Part shown: positions 11,380 through 22,855 of the stretch, in pieces
Position numbering within the stretch: the first letter of the stretch is position 1
Layout: every line of letters begins with the position of its first letter
Assembly: GCF_018143015.1 (NCBI RefSeq)
Contig: NC_054749.1
Coordinates: 30,848,411-30,912,410 of the forward strand
Direction: 5' to 3'
Source of the DNA: Lytechinus variegatus
Lineage: Eukaryota > Echinodermata > Echinoidea > Temnopleuroida > Toxopneustidae
DNA: 64,000 nt
Position numbers and translations under genes: made by a program
The notes under the pieces: generated by a model
The model's database searches: none
Seen by the model: only the letters and a program-made list of their open reading frames with translations
Told to the model about the DNA's origin: nothing

Positions 11380-12322
11380 ATGACCATAATTATATATGTA
11401 CCAATCCAAACATTTAAACAAAACAAGAGCAAGAACAAATTGCTTATGAAGCTATTAAAGAAAAAATGACTCAATCAGAGGATGGTGCAACAGCCTTATT
11501 GACATGAGAGAAAGGACAGGTACAGTAGACTCTACATTATTATTTAAGTGTAACATGATAAATGCACATACTGTAGCACTTTTATATTGATAAAATATTC
11601 TAAAAGCAAGTTTTGAAATTGCATTTACTTATCAGTTATCAGCATTTTTACTTTGAAATTTGAATACATTAATATTAGCATATTTCATGTCTGTTTTTTT
11701 AAGTACATAAAAACATTTAATACTGCCTTAAGAATTATCTTAAGAAATTAAAACCTTTACTTGTTTACTGGATAGACTCAAGGCTCATTGAGATGCTCTC
11801 TTTCAAGCAACATCATAGGCCAACGGGGGGAGGGGGTGTTTTTGTTTGCCACCAGGAGAGGGGGCATACAGTCTATTTCTCATTCTCCAGCTCTCTTAGA
11901 CGATGGGGGCATATCTCTCATTCTATCTTTCAAGGGGGGGGGGTTCTAATTCTATACTGGGCATTGAACTCTTAGTGGAAGCATTTGTTGAATAGATATA
12001 GGTTTTAGTGTTCAAACCCCCTCTTCTGGTAGCCACAAACAAATAAAGGAACTTATTTTGGTACAAAAATTGATAAATTACAAATTTGAAGCATGCCAAT
12101 CAAATTTAATAAATATATTTTGCTATAAAAAACAAACATTTTGTGTTTGTGAAAAATCATACTAAATATCAACATATTAGTTGGCAGCTTTGAAACATTG
12201 GCATATACATGTATGTAGACCTATTTTGAAATTCAAATTAAGAAAAATAAACTGTTTCAGAAAGCAAATTTAACTGTTACTCTTTCTGTCTGTTACTTTT
12301 CTTTAACAAATTCATCTTAGAA

Positions 12323-12546
12323 AATATGTCTCAAGCACGTACCCCACGCAGCTAAACCGGATGTCTGCTCCAAGACACTTAGAAAGAGAAAAAAGCTGTC
12401 TCAAATATCAAGGAGGCTCTCCAGTTATCCCCCAAAACAGACCTTCAAACTCCCATTCTGTACCTATCAGCAGAGGAGATGTTGGACTTGAAAGCCATGG
12501 CGATAATGTCTTGGGCCTAAATGAGGAAGCTGAAACAGTAAGTGAT
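12323..12546 (+). other. Exon-like segment, unidentified
   Basis: An acceptor 'ttcatcttag' is followed by about 220 nt of low-repeat, exon-like sequence ending 'GAAACA|GTAAGT'. Of the frames between the sites, the one beginning at ATG 12361 is open to the donor (60 codons, Ser/Asn/Gly-rich). Function is unknown. Confidence 0.25.
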
Positions 12547-12669
12547 GTATTGACATATAAATTATTATATTATTGAACAGTAACTCATCAGACTTTACCT
12601 CAATAGGAAATATAGAAACAGACATGAAAATTAATGTTCAATAAAATTTTTTCCTATCATTTCCTAAAT

Positions 12670-12908
12670 GGGCATTTTCACGGTAACTGACGTTACACGA
12701 CACAATTTTACACACTTTTCATTGTGTGTATGATTATCTCTCGAACAACAAATGATGGGAGTTTGCATAAATTTTTGTATGTTTTTTATGGCCAAATAAA
12801 TAATAATGATAATACTTCCATCATTTGTTGTTTTAGAGATAATCACACACACAATCAGAAAGGTGTGTAAAATTGTGCCATGTAACGTCAGTTAACGTGA
12901 AAATGCCC
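12670..12908. mobile_element. Fold-back MITE, about 240 bp
   Basis: The ends GGGCATTTTCACG and its mirror are followed inward by matching 'actgacgttac', 'caattttacacac' and 'atgatta(t)ctc' blocks. It is non-coding. Confidence 0.85.
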
Positions 12909-13269
12909 CAATGCCAAAATTATATATATTTTGCAGATGGCTGCTGAACAGAGGAATAACAACTGGGGGAGAAAAAGCAACAAGAAACAAGAAAGATTTT
13001 GGGCGGCATCATAGATAGGATGTTGCAAGGGAATATGCTGCCATTGCAGAGTTTCAATGAAATAGAGAATGCCTATGAATTTGTAGAGAGACCAGTGGTA
13101 ACAATGCACAGTATAACATGTACTGTAATACACCTGTTGGAGCAATACTATGAGTAAGTCATGAAGACAGAGATAAGATGAATATGAATGAAAGAACAGT
13201 ATAAGTGAAATTGATTCAAGAGAAAAACATGCTTTTAAATCATGTCCTATGTGAATAAGGACAACCGTT

Positions 13270-13450
13270 TGTGAATAAGGATATAAGAGCGATATGTACA
13301 GATGTTGGTATTTGTGCTCTTCTTCCAACTCACCGATCTTCTTTGTAAACTGCTTCTTTGTTATGAACCTGCTCAAGGCATCATCACTATTCCTTATATC
13401 TCCAGTGGCTAGGATGGAGGCTGCCTCTAAGTCAAGTGCATGGAATTGAT
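13270..13450 (-). pseudogene. Remnant coding block of a multicopy gene family (copy A)
   Basis: On the minus strand this block reads through peptide segments HALDLEAASILATG and RFITKKQFTKKIGELEEEHK. A second, more disrupted copy lies at 17600-17800 in the same orientation. The Leu-Glu-rich composition suggests a helical region. It belongs with the other - strand remnants at 13.8-16.6 kb. I recognise this as multicopy, transposase-like material but cannot name the family. Confidence 0.45.
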
Positions 13451-13816
13451 GTTAAAATGCTTGAAAAATCCCAAAGAGAGGTGGAGTCAAGATGGGCAAA
13501 TCTGAAAAGAAAGGCAAGTAGTAATGAAAAACAACTGTTTCTTATTGATTTAATCTAAATTAATGTAATTCAAATTTCATATTTGTTATCTCCTTTTGCA
13601 GGGCTTTTTTGTTATTCCTATGCAATAATATTTTGTATGCTCTTTTTTTAAATTAATTTTTTTTTTTAGATAATACCAAAATATTACAGACTTTTCAACC
13701 TGTTCAACCAACCTGATTCAACGGAATTCTGAAGAGTGGTTGCCTGATTACATTGTTACACTCACTCCTTTGGGACATATTTCATCTTGAACTTTTCAAG
13801 GTCTTCTGCCATGGTC

Positions 13817-14002
13817 TCAAGATCTCTCTGTTGATTGTTTCTCTCTGACAGGTGTTGCAATGTCTGCCTTTGTTGCTGTGCAAAACAAGCAGCAATGTCG
13901 CCCAAATGAGGATGAAGAAATTTTAAGTAATTGCAACAAATTGTTGCAATTACTTAAAACTAATCTTGGTACTTGATATGATGTTCCTCCGAAATACTCC
14001 AA
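13817..14002 (-). pseudogene. Remnant with a paired-cysteine 'CLFC' motif
   Basis: The minus-strand frame contains GRHCCLFCTATKADIATPV followed by STERS. From memory, a 'CLFC/CLWC...P...RTLE' block is typical of a large multicopy ORF family in marine invertebrates. It is a short orphan fragment. Confidence 0.4.
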
Positions 14003-14049
14003 GAAGAGTTTTAACTGGAGGTGTGCCGGAGAGTGTGATCTAGTTTTTG

Positions 14050-14450
14050 TAAATTATTGGGTCTTTTAGTAAGGGCATTTTTGAAAGTTGTCATTGTTTG
14101 CTGATCTACAGTTTTTGGTAGAAGGCCATTCCACTGGTTGATAGTTCAGATGAAGAAGGAATAGGCAAATGAGTTTGTGTACTGCTGTTGGAATTGTCGA
14201 ATGTGTCCTCTTCTGCCTCTTGATGGCTTTTGCTTGGTCTCGACTATTGACTGTACATAGGATCTGTGCCTTGCAGAGGATTCTGTCCACTTGCGAATAC
14301 AACAGAATGTTACCCAATCAACTCTGGAAACCACTTCTCTTTGCTCTTAAGTAAGCCTTTTCCTTCTTACTGCAGAGATGTTTCAGCTTTGAGTTGAACC
14401 ACGGTGCAGATGGTTTACCTTTCACACGCTTATGTGGAACTATTTCAGCT
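14050..14450 (-). mobile_element. LINE (non-LTR retrotransposon) ORF2 fragment
   Basis: Minus-strand translation across two frames gives the endonuclease-RT linker signature of Jockey/CR1/L2-like LINEs. Its pattern is PWFNSKLKHLCSKKEKAYLR followed by AKRSG. Both ends are truncated and it carries frame changes. It is inserted among the multicopy-family remnants. Confidence 0.6.
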
Positions 14451-14813
14451 AAATCAATGAATCATACTTGTGTGATATAATATAACAAGAAATTGAACAA
14501 AGAACAAGAAAAGAAGATAATAACATACCACTTGCACCTCATATGCTATGCACAAGAACTCATAAGCACCAAAAAAAAATAGGTGTATTTTCTTCTCTCT
14601 GTGTTTGGAAAGAAACAAAAAGTGTGATGGAGTTAATATGTAAAGTGAAATGTGATATATGAATTATATTATAAGCCAATCATCAATACATGCTTTGCTT
14701 GTGTACTCTGTAGAGATTATATTTTTCACTTTAGGTCTGATAATAGCAATTTCAGACATACCTTCATGTGATGGTTTGAAGAATTTCAACATCTGCAGCC
14801 ATCTCTTGCATTG

Positions 14814-15011
14814 TCACTTCCAGATTGTAAGCAGAGTCCTGAAGAGTGCAACCAATTGAGTGTTGTGAAGGCAGTTAGGAGACCTGACATTGGCAATCTG
14901 AATCATCATTTTGAAGGTGTCCCCTCCCTTGTCTCTACCTATCTTGACCCAGACTTCATCACTGGGTACATTATCAAGTTGAATTAGCTCATCAAGCCTA
15001 AAAACAAACAA
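14814..15011 (-). pseudogene. Remnant with 'VWVKIGRDKGGDTFKM' block
   Basis: The minus-strand frame contains DEVWVKIGRDKGGDTFKM then ANVRSPNCLHNTQ. I recall a 'KIGGDKGGGSFKM...PNS..NT' block as conserved in a multicopy invertebrate ORF family, with the Asp a plausible catalytic candidate. It lies upstream, in minus-strand order, of the CLFC block at 14.0 kb. That is the order I would expect in one protein. Confidence 0.45.
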
Positions 15012-15240
15012 AAATAAATACTATAATTACTTTCATCATTTTACACTGAAGTGTAAAATGGCCTGTAAATTCGCAAAACAGACTGTAGAAATGCTAATAT
15101 AATATTTGCAAGGATCTCTTCTTGCGAATGGCAAGTTCTGAACTTTTGTATGAAGAGAGAAAAGAACATCTCATTTAGGTTTTTATTCTTTTGACATGTT
15201 TGACAAAAAAGAAAGAAAAAAGCAAAAGCAATAAAGCTAT

Positions 15241-15335
15241 TCCCAATTCTCCCTTCGCTTTTTCTTTTTCTCCCTTTTCCTCTTTTTTTTTTCTTTTTGG
15301 GGGGCGACCGCCCCCTGGCTACGCACCTATTTAGG
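15241..15335. repeat. Pyrimidine run plus G/C 'ggggggcgaccgccccc' repeat
   Basis: This has the same organisation as the ends of the repeats near 4880 and 5890. It is the tail of an interspersed element. Confidence 0.4.
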
Positions 15336-15560
15336 TCAGTAGCAACAGTCTTCTATAGCTTATTGGTTGCTCCAGTTTCCAGGTAGGCACGCATCTTATC
15401 CTCAAGAAAATACACAATACATGTATGTAGCATTGAAGAAAAATATGTTAAAATGGTTACCTCTGAATGGCACATGGGGTAACAACCTAATCTTGTTCTC
15501 CAAAAAATCCTTGCATTTTGTCTTAAACTGACCATGATTCCCAGACTTCTCGTCTCCACC

Positions 15561-15926
15561 TCAGGCGAATGCTTTCAAAGAATTCTTGATAAGACAAAGG
15601 ACTCTGTTAGGTTCGGCCATGAATGATAAACCCTTCATAGCTGCCCCTGAACCATTCCCTTCAAAGAGCTCCTCTTCTATCAAAAGTAATGTCTTCTCAT
15701 AGACTTCAGCATACTGAACTAAACTACGGAGACCACAAAAACGAGATGTCATGCTTTCTAACAGCTTGTGCTCTTCATCCCTAAGGTGCTGCCATTGGTT
15801 GATGACTTGCGGCAAGACTTCTTTTCGGTGAATCTCCAACAGTTCATGCCATTTTAGTACTGTCGCAGCATGATCCGACATAGTGTTCCTTACATTACCT
15901 AGCTTGGAGCTTCTTTCCTGCTGCAC
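15561..15926 (-). pseudogene. Transposase-like family block ('MSD...FCGL')
   Basis: This 121-codon minus-strand frame contains, in order, NTMSDHAATVLKWHELL, a Leu/Glu-rich helical stretch, SRFCGLRSLVQYAE, and FMAEPNRVLCLIKNSLKAFA. I recall the same sequence of blocks (MSDR, FFCGLHFLVGLA, RLIRTACKAFA) from multicopy 'uncharacterized' genes of cnidarians, fish and echinoderms. It is the best-preserved piece of this cluster. The 41.4-45.1 kb transposon carries related blocks, so a mobile origin is likely. This copy is isolated from a complete gene. Confidence 0.5.
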
Positions 15927-15950
15927 TTGCCATAGATTTGTGTCTGGAGA

Positions 15951-16160
15951 TCAATTGCAAATTTGGTTGCAATGTCTCTCAACCCCAATATATAATATCT
16001 TTTGTGCAGTTTTGGCAATCTTTTGTTCTTCTACCTTTACTTTCTTGTGATGTAACTGTGCTTTTGTAGTTTCAAGTTCTGTTTTATTCTGCTTGAATTC
16101 TTCGTTCATTTCCTTTGCAGACTGTTCAAGCGAACATACTTCATAAAATATTTTGAACAC
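15951..16160 (-). pseudogene. Coiled-coil remnant upstream of the MSD block
   Basis: The minus-strand frame encodes a heptad-like Lys/Glu/Gln-rich stretch (EQSAKEMNEEFKQNKTELET). It precedes the MSD block in the same orientation, as an N-terminal coiled coil would. A stop and a frame change lie between the two. Confidence 0.4.
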
Positions 16161-16307
16161 ATCTCTGTAGTGTGACCTCTTCTACCAGGATCTGAATCTG
16201 GATAATTGAATATTTCCTTGAGGAAATCATCATAGAAGGGATTACCTGGTGCATTTGTATTCTTTTCTCATTTTCTCCTTCAATCTTGTGAGGCAAACAA
16301 GCAAAAC

Positions 16308-16589
16308 TTAAAAGTAGTTTTTCCACTCAGCAAGTTTGCTGATTTCTTCCATGATGAGAACCCTGGCACTATTGAAAACTGTGTGGCATGAGCCATACAA
16401 TTTGAGCAATGTGTTGAACTTCTTGGCTGATAATTGGGCCTTCTCGCATAGAACAGGGCACACTTCAATTGTTTTGTCTATAATGATGTTGGTTATCTTG
16501 TCAACATTCTCCTCCTGAGAAGATAATAAAGAGCACTTGGTTGATGTATACTCTCTTCTCTTATTTATATCTCTATAGCACTCATGCAT
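16308..16589 (-). pseudogene. Remnant of a related multicopy family
   Basis: The minus-strand frame contains AKKFNTLLKLYGSCHTVF then VLIMEEISKLAEW. This resembles a C-terminal block (KF..L..LY..CH.i.....l..eEI..L) recalled from the KIGGDKGG family. It lies 5' of the MSD block on this strand, so at least two different copies are juxtaposed here. Confidence 0.35.
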
Positions 16590-17374
16590 AATCTGAAGTG
16601 ATCAGAAACCATTTCCTGTCAACCACGAACGTAGAGTGGTAAAAAAAATCTGTCTATCCAGGAGCAAGCAAACATAATAATTGAAAAAAAAAATCATGGT
16701 TTGCTTGTTTTAGAAACATATTTTGCTTCAGGTAAGAGAGTTCATGTTTCTGGCTACTGATGAAGAGCATGCATTTTTCAATTAGTTTGAACTACATAAA
16801 ACATCACACATTGACCAGAATAGAGTAACGTGCATATTTTCCCTTACAAGGAAACAATGAAAGCAATCATAAGTTGCCTTTGGCATATGTGAACATGATT
16901 GCCTACCAAACTCTTGCCGTGGTTTGCCTGCCTCTTCACATTTATGGTCTGGAGTACACCATTCAAAGCCTTCACAATGGGTCCCTGTCCTTCGGTCATC
17001 TCTGGTATTTTCCTTACCTCAGCTTCCTGAAAATATATTTTATTTATTTAATTAAACTGGTTTATTTCAAGAAGGGTATCTATAGCGGCTGAAAAACCGA
17101 ATTGCATTACCTTTTACAATCATTTAATACATAAAAACACAATATCATATAAAAAAACTAAATTTACACAAATTCTACATTATAAGAAGTATCAAAACAC
17201 ATAAAAAGGTTGTTTATCATGTTGGGGTGCATGTATTAAATTACGACATACATCCCCATCATGATAAACCAAAATTAAAAATACATACTGCCAAATAACA
17301 TAAAAACAATGAGTTCTGTCGAACCAGAAACTAGCATGGAAGAGATGGGAATAAAGAAAAGAATAAAAAGAGGA

Positions 17375-17405
17375 AGAGAGAGAGAGTGTGTGTGTGTGTG
17401 AGAGT
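17375..17405. repeat. (GA)n(GT)n microsatellite
   Basis: A short dinucleotide run, GAGAGAGAGA followed by GTGTGTGTGT. Confidence 0.9.
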
Positions 17406-17599
17406 GTAACATTCAGAATTTCTACTATCATAAGATACAAGTTTAAATTTTCAGAAAAATGTTTAAAAATATGTTGATTATTTGAGTGCGTTTTATTACT
17501 TGTAAACATGATTAATATCGAATTTAAAATATTGAATTGAAATAAAACTCATCAGTTTCTTCATCTCTCTTCTCTTTTCTTTTGCAGTTTCTTGAAGAA

Positions 17600-17800
17600 G
17601 AGCAACTGGTTGTGAATCAGGATATAAGAGCAATATGTACAGATGTTGGTCTTTGTGCTCTTCCTCCAACTCACTGATCTTTTTGTAAGCTGCTTCTTTG
17701 TTATGAACCTGCTAAAGGCATCATAATTGTTCCTTATTGATTAGGATGGAGGCTGACTCTAAGTCAAGTGCATGGCATTGATGTTCCAGAGCATTAAAGA
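17600..17800 (-). pseudogene. Remnant coding block (copy B of 13270-13450)
   Basis: About 190 bp is directly repeated from 13.27-13.45 kb and differs at scattered sites. Shared phrases include 'ttctttgttatgaacctgct' and 'gtcaagtgcatgg'. The frame is more disrupted than in copy A. Confidence 0.6.
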
Positions 17801-17878
17801 AATTTGTGGCTATAGTTTTTACAATCAAATCTGATGTGACTAAGGTAGGTGTTTTATATCACTTTTGTTCTCATTTTT

Positions 17879-18165
17879 GTCTCACCTGTGTAGCAGAGTG
17901 AGATTATAGGCACCGCTTTTTTTGACAGCGGCGGCGTCAACACCAAATCTTAACCAAAGATTAAGTTTTTGAAATGACATCATAACTTAGAAAGTATATG
18001 GGCCGAGTTCAGGAAACTTGGACATAAGGTTAATGAAGTATTACTGAATATCCTGCCTGAGTTTCATGTCATATGACCAAGGTCAAAGGTCATTTAGGGT
18101 CAATCAACTTAGACCATGTTGGGGGAATCAACATCAAAATCTTAACCAAAGGTTAAGTTTTTACA
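17879..18165 (+). mobile_element. GTCTCACCTG repeat element, 5' part
   Basis: It begins GTCTCACCTGTGTAGCAGAG and runs through 'aaggtcaaaggtcatttaggg'. This matches the first about 290 bp of the complete element at 28211. The 3' end is missing. Confidence 0.85.
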
Positions 18166-18590
18166 TTGAAATTATACTTTTTATTCAATGAAAACTGTCT
18201 AATGTTCTCTTCATCATATTAACTCTGCTTTGCCCAATACTTAGTTTCACAACACATTTTCAAAATAATAGAATCATTAAATAATAAAACTAAAGCAAAA
18301 CAAATGAAGTCATTTTCTTCTGCTTTACTACAGGCGCAAATACACAGGCCAGCAAAGGAGGAACAATGGAGATCTTTTTCTGATTGCACGCTTTTTACGG
18401 ATGTATAGACTGCAGGAAATATGCACGCATGGAGGATTCTTAAACCATACAGTTTATCAAATTTTTCAAGTTTGTAAAGAAGTCTTTCTGGTATGGAATC
18501 ACGGATATCTTTATTGAGATCATGTTAATAGATATAAGTCATGACGGGTACTTGATGTCATGTAGATTACAGGTATGCGCATTATATTCT

Positions 18591-19180
18591 TAAAGGGGAA
18601 TGAAACCTTTGGAACAAATAGCCTTGTGTAGAAACAGAAAAATCAAAGAATAAGAATAAAGAAAGTTTGAGAAAAATCGGACAAATAATGAGAAAGTTAT
18701 GAGCATTTGAATATTGCAATCACTAATGCTATGGAGATCCTCCCATTGGCAATGCGACAAGGATGTGTGATGTCACTGATGAACAACTTTCCCTTTGGTG
18801 GACTATAAAATACCCTCAAAGTGTCTCTTTTTGCTTTTTCTTACAATGATACAAACTCTTTATCCATTATGTATTCTTAAGAAATATGTATCACATGTCC
18901 TCATGTAGAAAGAACACATGATCTATGGATAGATGTGATGAAAGAGGCAATTCAAGTGAAATATATACTAAAGTAATGGGGAGAGTTGTTCATCAGTGAC
19001 ATCACACATCTTTGTCGCATTGCCAATTTGCTATCTCCATAGCAATAGTGATCGCAATATTCAAATGCTCATAACTTTCTCATTATTTGTCCGATTTTTC
19101 TCAAACTTTTGTTGATCTGTATCTTTGATTTTTCTGTTTTCAAACAAGCTATCTTGTTCCAATGGTTTCATTCTCCTTTA
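18591..19180. mobile_element. Fold-back MITE, about 590 bp
   Basis: The left TAAAGGGGAATGAAACC is mirrored by the right end. The inner arms share 'tctcattatttgtccgattt', 'atgctcataacttt' and 'gtgacatcaca' in opposite orientation. Only the loop is unpaired. It is non-coding. Confidence 0.9.
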
Positions 19181-19210
19181 AACATGAACAAAGGCATAAA
19201 AGCATAATGT

Positions 19211-19508
19211 GTGGAGCGTTGTGGCCAAGTGGATAAGTCTTCTGACTTTGAAACAGAGGATTGTGGGTTCAAATCCCAGCCATGGCGTAATTTCCTTCAG
19301 CAAGAAATTTATCCACATCGTGCTGCACTCGACCCAGGTGGGGTGAATGGGTACCCGGCTAGATTAATTCCTTGAATGCATGAGCGCTGAAAGGCAGCTC
19401 GAGCTAAAGCCGGGGTAATAATAATAATAACAACGTGCCTCGCAATAGAATATTTCTAGATAGATGGCGCTATATAAATGCCTATTATTATTATTATTAT
19501 TATTATTA
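19211..19508 (+). mobile_element. Complete tRNA-derived SINE
   Basis: The tRNA-like head has box A 'TGGCCAAGTGG' and box B 'GGTTCAAATCC'. Next comes the body 'gtgctgcactcgacccaggt...gtacccgg', then 'gctatataaatgcc' and an (ATT)n tail. It is the reference copy for the pieces at 10740 and 49897. Confidence 0.9.
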
Positions 19509-19890
19509 AAAGCATGGAGTCAAAATGTTGTATACTACATCTACTTATATCCTATTAGTGCATAATAAGATGGATAATATGAAGTAACTACCGAGTGATC
19601 ATTTTAATCTTGTATACTTGATACAAATTACACAAGCTTCAATGGAGTGGTATAGATATGAGATATCTTACATCCTATCATTTGCATAATATATTCAGAT
19701 ATGTATAAGTAATTATCAGCTATCATGTGCATATCTAATAAGCAATATACATGATCAGCAAAGTAATGTTATTATCACTTCATAACTTCCTAAATTCATA
19801 CATCATAATCCAATCTACATAAGAAATCCTCTGAATAAACATGAAGGAACATGCACTGGAAATGTTTAAATGTAAGTTGTTAATATACAA

Positions 19891-20050
19891 ATGATGCATG
19901 GGTTAGAGTGGGTCAGTAGGAACTGTGTGCACAAGGTAACTTTGGCATGGTTTAACCCACAAGGCGTAGCAGAGTGGGTTTAGACCATAATGCCAAAGTT
20001 ACCGCGTGCACACAGTTCCACTGACCCACGAAAGAAACCCATGCATCATC
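19891..20050. mobile_element. Fold-back element, about 160 bp
   Basis: The arms 'gatgcatgggtt' and 'gtgggtcagtaggaactgtg...aactttggca' are mirrored after a short loop. Confidence 0.85.
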
Positions 20051-20099
20051 TGTTTTATAGAATGGAATTTTTTTTTTGAATAAACCACAAAAATTAATG

Positions 20100-20200
20100 A
20101 TTTGCCGGATGCATGATAATTTCATGCGTCCGGTAAATTCAATTTACCGGACGCATGACTTTTTTTGCCGGACGCATGATTTATAATACCGGATGCATGA
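20100..20200. repeat. Cluster of 'TGCCGGACGCATGA' short inverted repeats
   Basis: The phrase ccggAcGCATGA or its complement occurs at least five times within 100 bp, in both orientations. Confidence 0.75.
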
Positions 20201-21104
20201 AAATTCCAAAATGTAATGCAGACACTTTGATAACCCTGGACAACATAAATATGGGCTTAACTTGATAATTTGTTGCCACCAAGGCATTATTATACCCAAA
20301 ATCCCAGATACCGCTTTGCATTGACTAGATCTTGAGGCAGCCTCCGAGTCCAATAGCTGTGTGTGTATGCCCGGGCTGCGCCGGGGGCCAGCGCCTGCCT
20401 GGGCCTGCAGTGGAGATTTGGCTGTGCACAGCCAGCCCAGGGCAGTAGATCTAACATTAGATCGTATGTCTGGACTTCTCAACTAACGAGTACGTGGGCA
20501 GTTTCAATCCCAATGACAATTACAGTACCGTATTTGTACTTACAGATCATTTTGCATCCTTTATTTGATTCATTCTGCCTTGATCGAAAATTCAAAATTT
20601 TTACGTAAACAAGCGTAACATTAATTACAAGTACATGCTCGATGACATCACAATGACCTTTTCGGGTGATAGCTTGTTTACAGTGGATATCGTTTTGATT
20701 ATCGGGATATCGTTCATGCAGCCCAGTAAAAATTCTTGCATTGCTCTCAACCAATCAGATTGTAGGGATTTTCTCATCCATTCTATAATATGGCCAATCA
20801 AACAGTGATTCATTGCTTATTTGCTTGATTGAGATAATTACTGTAGTAGGGAGAAATGCCATATGTTCAAATTTCATCAAAGTGACCAGGTAAAAGATAT
20901 TGGTTTGAATTCCTCCAATAATCTAGTGGAAAAATATTGAAATTCGCCTCATTAATTATGGGCTGATTTTCATATACATGTATATGAGAAAATCACAAAA
21001 ATCGTCTTCTTATCAGAAAGAGAAATGATAAAGCTTCAAAATGAGTACAAACGTGTATGACTTTTTATGAAAAAAATAAAAATCATGTGATTTGGAATGG
21101 GGGA

Positions 21105-21550
21105 ACCAGCTTGGAAAATTCTCTTTAGAGTAGTACACACTGGTTCTCATTTTGAAGAGTAGAGTAACCTAGTTTACTAGTAAGATTTTGTCAGTGACGA
21201 TTGTGAGAGGTAAATTTCACTAGTAAACTGTATTTACCTGTGGAAATGGGAACCAGCGTGTATTATAATTTTGCAGAATTTTCGAAAAGCTGGTTCCCAT
21301 TTTCACGAGTAACGTTGGTTAAAAATAGATTGCTAAAACAAGATTTATCTCGTTGGTGAAGATTCTGACAAAATAGATCTCACTTGTAAACTGTCTTTAT
21401 CTACTCGTGAAAATGAGAACCAGCATGTACAATTCTGGAAAATTATATAGCTGGTTCCCATTTTGAAGAGTAGATATAAAGACAAATTACCAATGTGATT
21501 TATTTTGTCAGTGATGATTCTGATGAAATAAATATCACTAGTAGACCTAA
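21105..21550. repeat. Compound inverted/tandem repeat with 'CTGGTTCCCATTTT'
   Basis: The phrases 'gctggttcccatttt' and 'aaaatgagaaccagc' alternate several times. Between them sit repeated 'gtcagtgacgattctga' and 'cactagtaaact' phrases. It looks like several fold-back elements head to tail. Confidence 0.6.
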
Positions 21551-22677
21551 AGTTTATTAAAGTGATTCATCCCAATATACAGTATATCTTGTTTTTTATT
21601 TATTTAGTGAATCGATTTTGTAACCTTTTTTTTCAACATTGTGAAAGTGGCAGAGTGGTCTTGAAGAGCAGGGAAATGTGGAGTAGATGGATTAGTTGCA
21701 AAATTATAATTCCACTTATGGCTAATTAAACACTTGCGCGGAATCGTCAATATCATCTAAAAACCTGCCTACCCATGGATATCTGAGCTAAATGAATATC
21801 GCGTAAGGAAAGAGGGAGCCAGTTGTGTAAAGAGCTTCGCATTGTAAACAAAGCATTTTGCATGAAATGACCAGTTCCCAAAAGCATGGAATTGCTGTCA
21901 ATCTACCACTTTAGCCCAATTTAAGCAAGTGGTACACGAAAGTCAGCTCCGCAAGATGGGGTCACTTTTACTAGCTGCAGTCATGGCAGTGTACATAGCT
22001 AATGACATGAATTTGTTTTGCACTGTACATATTAGAATCCACACCATACACATACCTGCCAAAATTATTAATATATATATACAACAGAGGTGGACTGTAC
22101 TACATGGAAGAATAGAAAGAGGAAGAAGAAGAGGTGGAAGGAGAGAAGGAGGAGAAGAAGAACAAGAAGGAGAGATAGTCATAAGTGAAACAAATCATGT
22201 TTTGAGACTGTCGGTGTTTGTTTATGAGGACAGTTTTTTTTTTAACTCCCCCCCTGTGGATTGAGAGTGCTAAAATAAGATTCAATAAGTGTCATGTGAC
22301 CTCGATTCCCCCCAGTTCACTGCCTTTTCTTTATGACTTGCTGCCTTCCATCTCCCTCCATCAACCTGTTATGATATGAAACCTGACATTTGTTTACATT
22401 GACTACTGGTACTCGATTGATGTCCGAACTTGACAACAGGTGAATGAATGAACTTTCCTAGATGGCTTGTTTGGAGGAATCTTTGAAAACTGAAATGATT
22501 TCCTTTCTGCTAAATCTGCATCCTGGATTAGATACTTGGTGTGGATGCGGGACTTAGCTGAAATGAAAGCAAAAAAGGGGGGATTTTGTATTTTGAGCTA
22601 CCCTGAGTGAACTTATTAGCATTTGCTGTAGATTTCTAGGTGTTATTTTCATAAAATATTTTTCTCATTCTTTCTAG

Positions 22678-22855
22678 TCAATAAACAGTCCACAAGCATG
22701 AGCAGCAGAGATGTGTTGGGAAGAGTGATCTCTCTATCAAGTCGCCATGGTTACGTGTACTCCTCAGGACAGCTGAGGCCAACAATAGGGATCAAAGGAT
22801 GCTTCGACTATGGACCTTTGGGAGTGGAGTTAAGAAGAAATCTTGTTAATGAATG
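22678..22855 (+). CDS. POLG2: POLG2 exon 1 (first recognised)
   Basis: The acceptor is 'ttctttctag' and the donor is GTAAGC. It encodes the start of the synthetase-like fold with CFDYGPLGVELRRN, and ends inside a Trp codon. The first Met is at 22698. The frame upstream of it stays open to the acceptor, so an earlier coding exon is possible. Confidence 0.93.
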
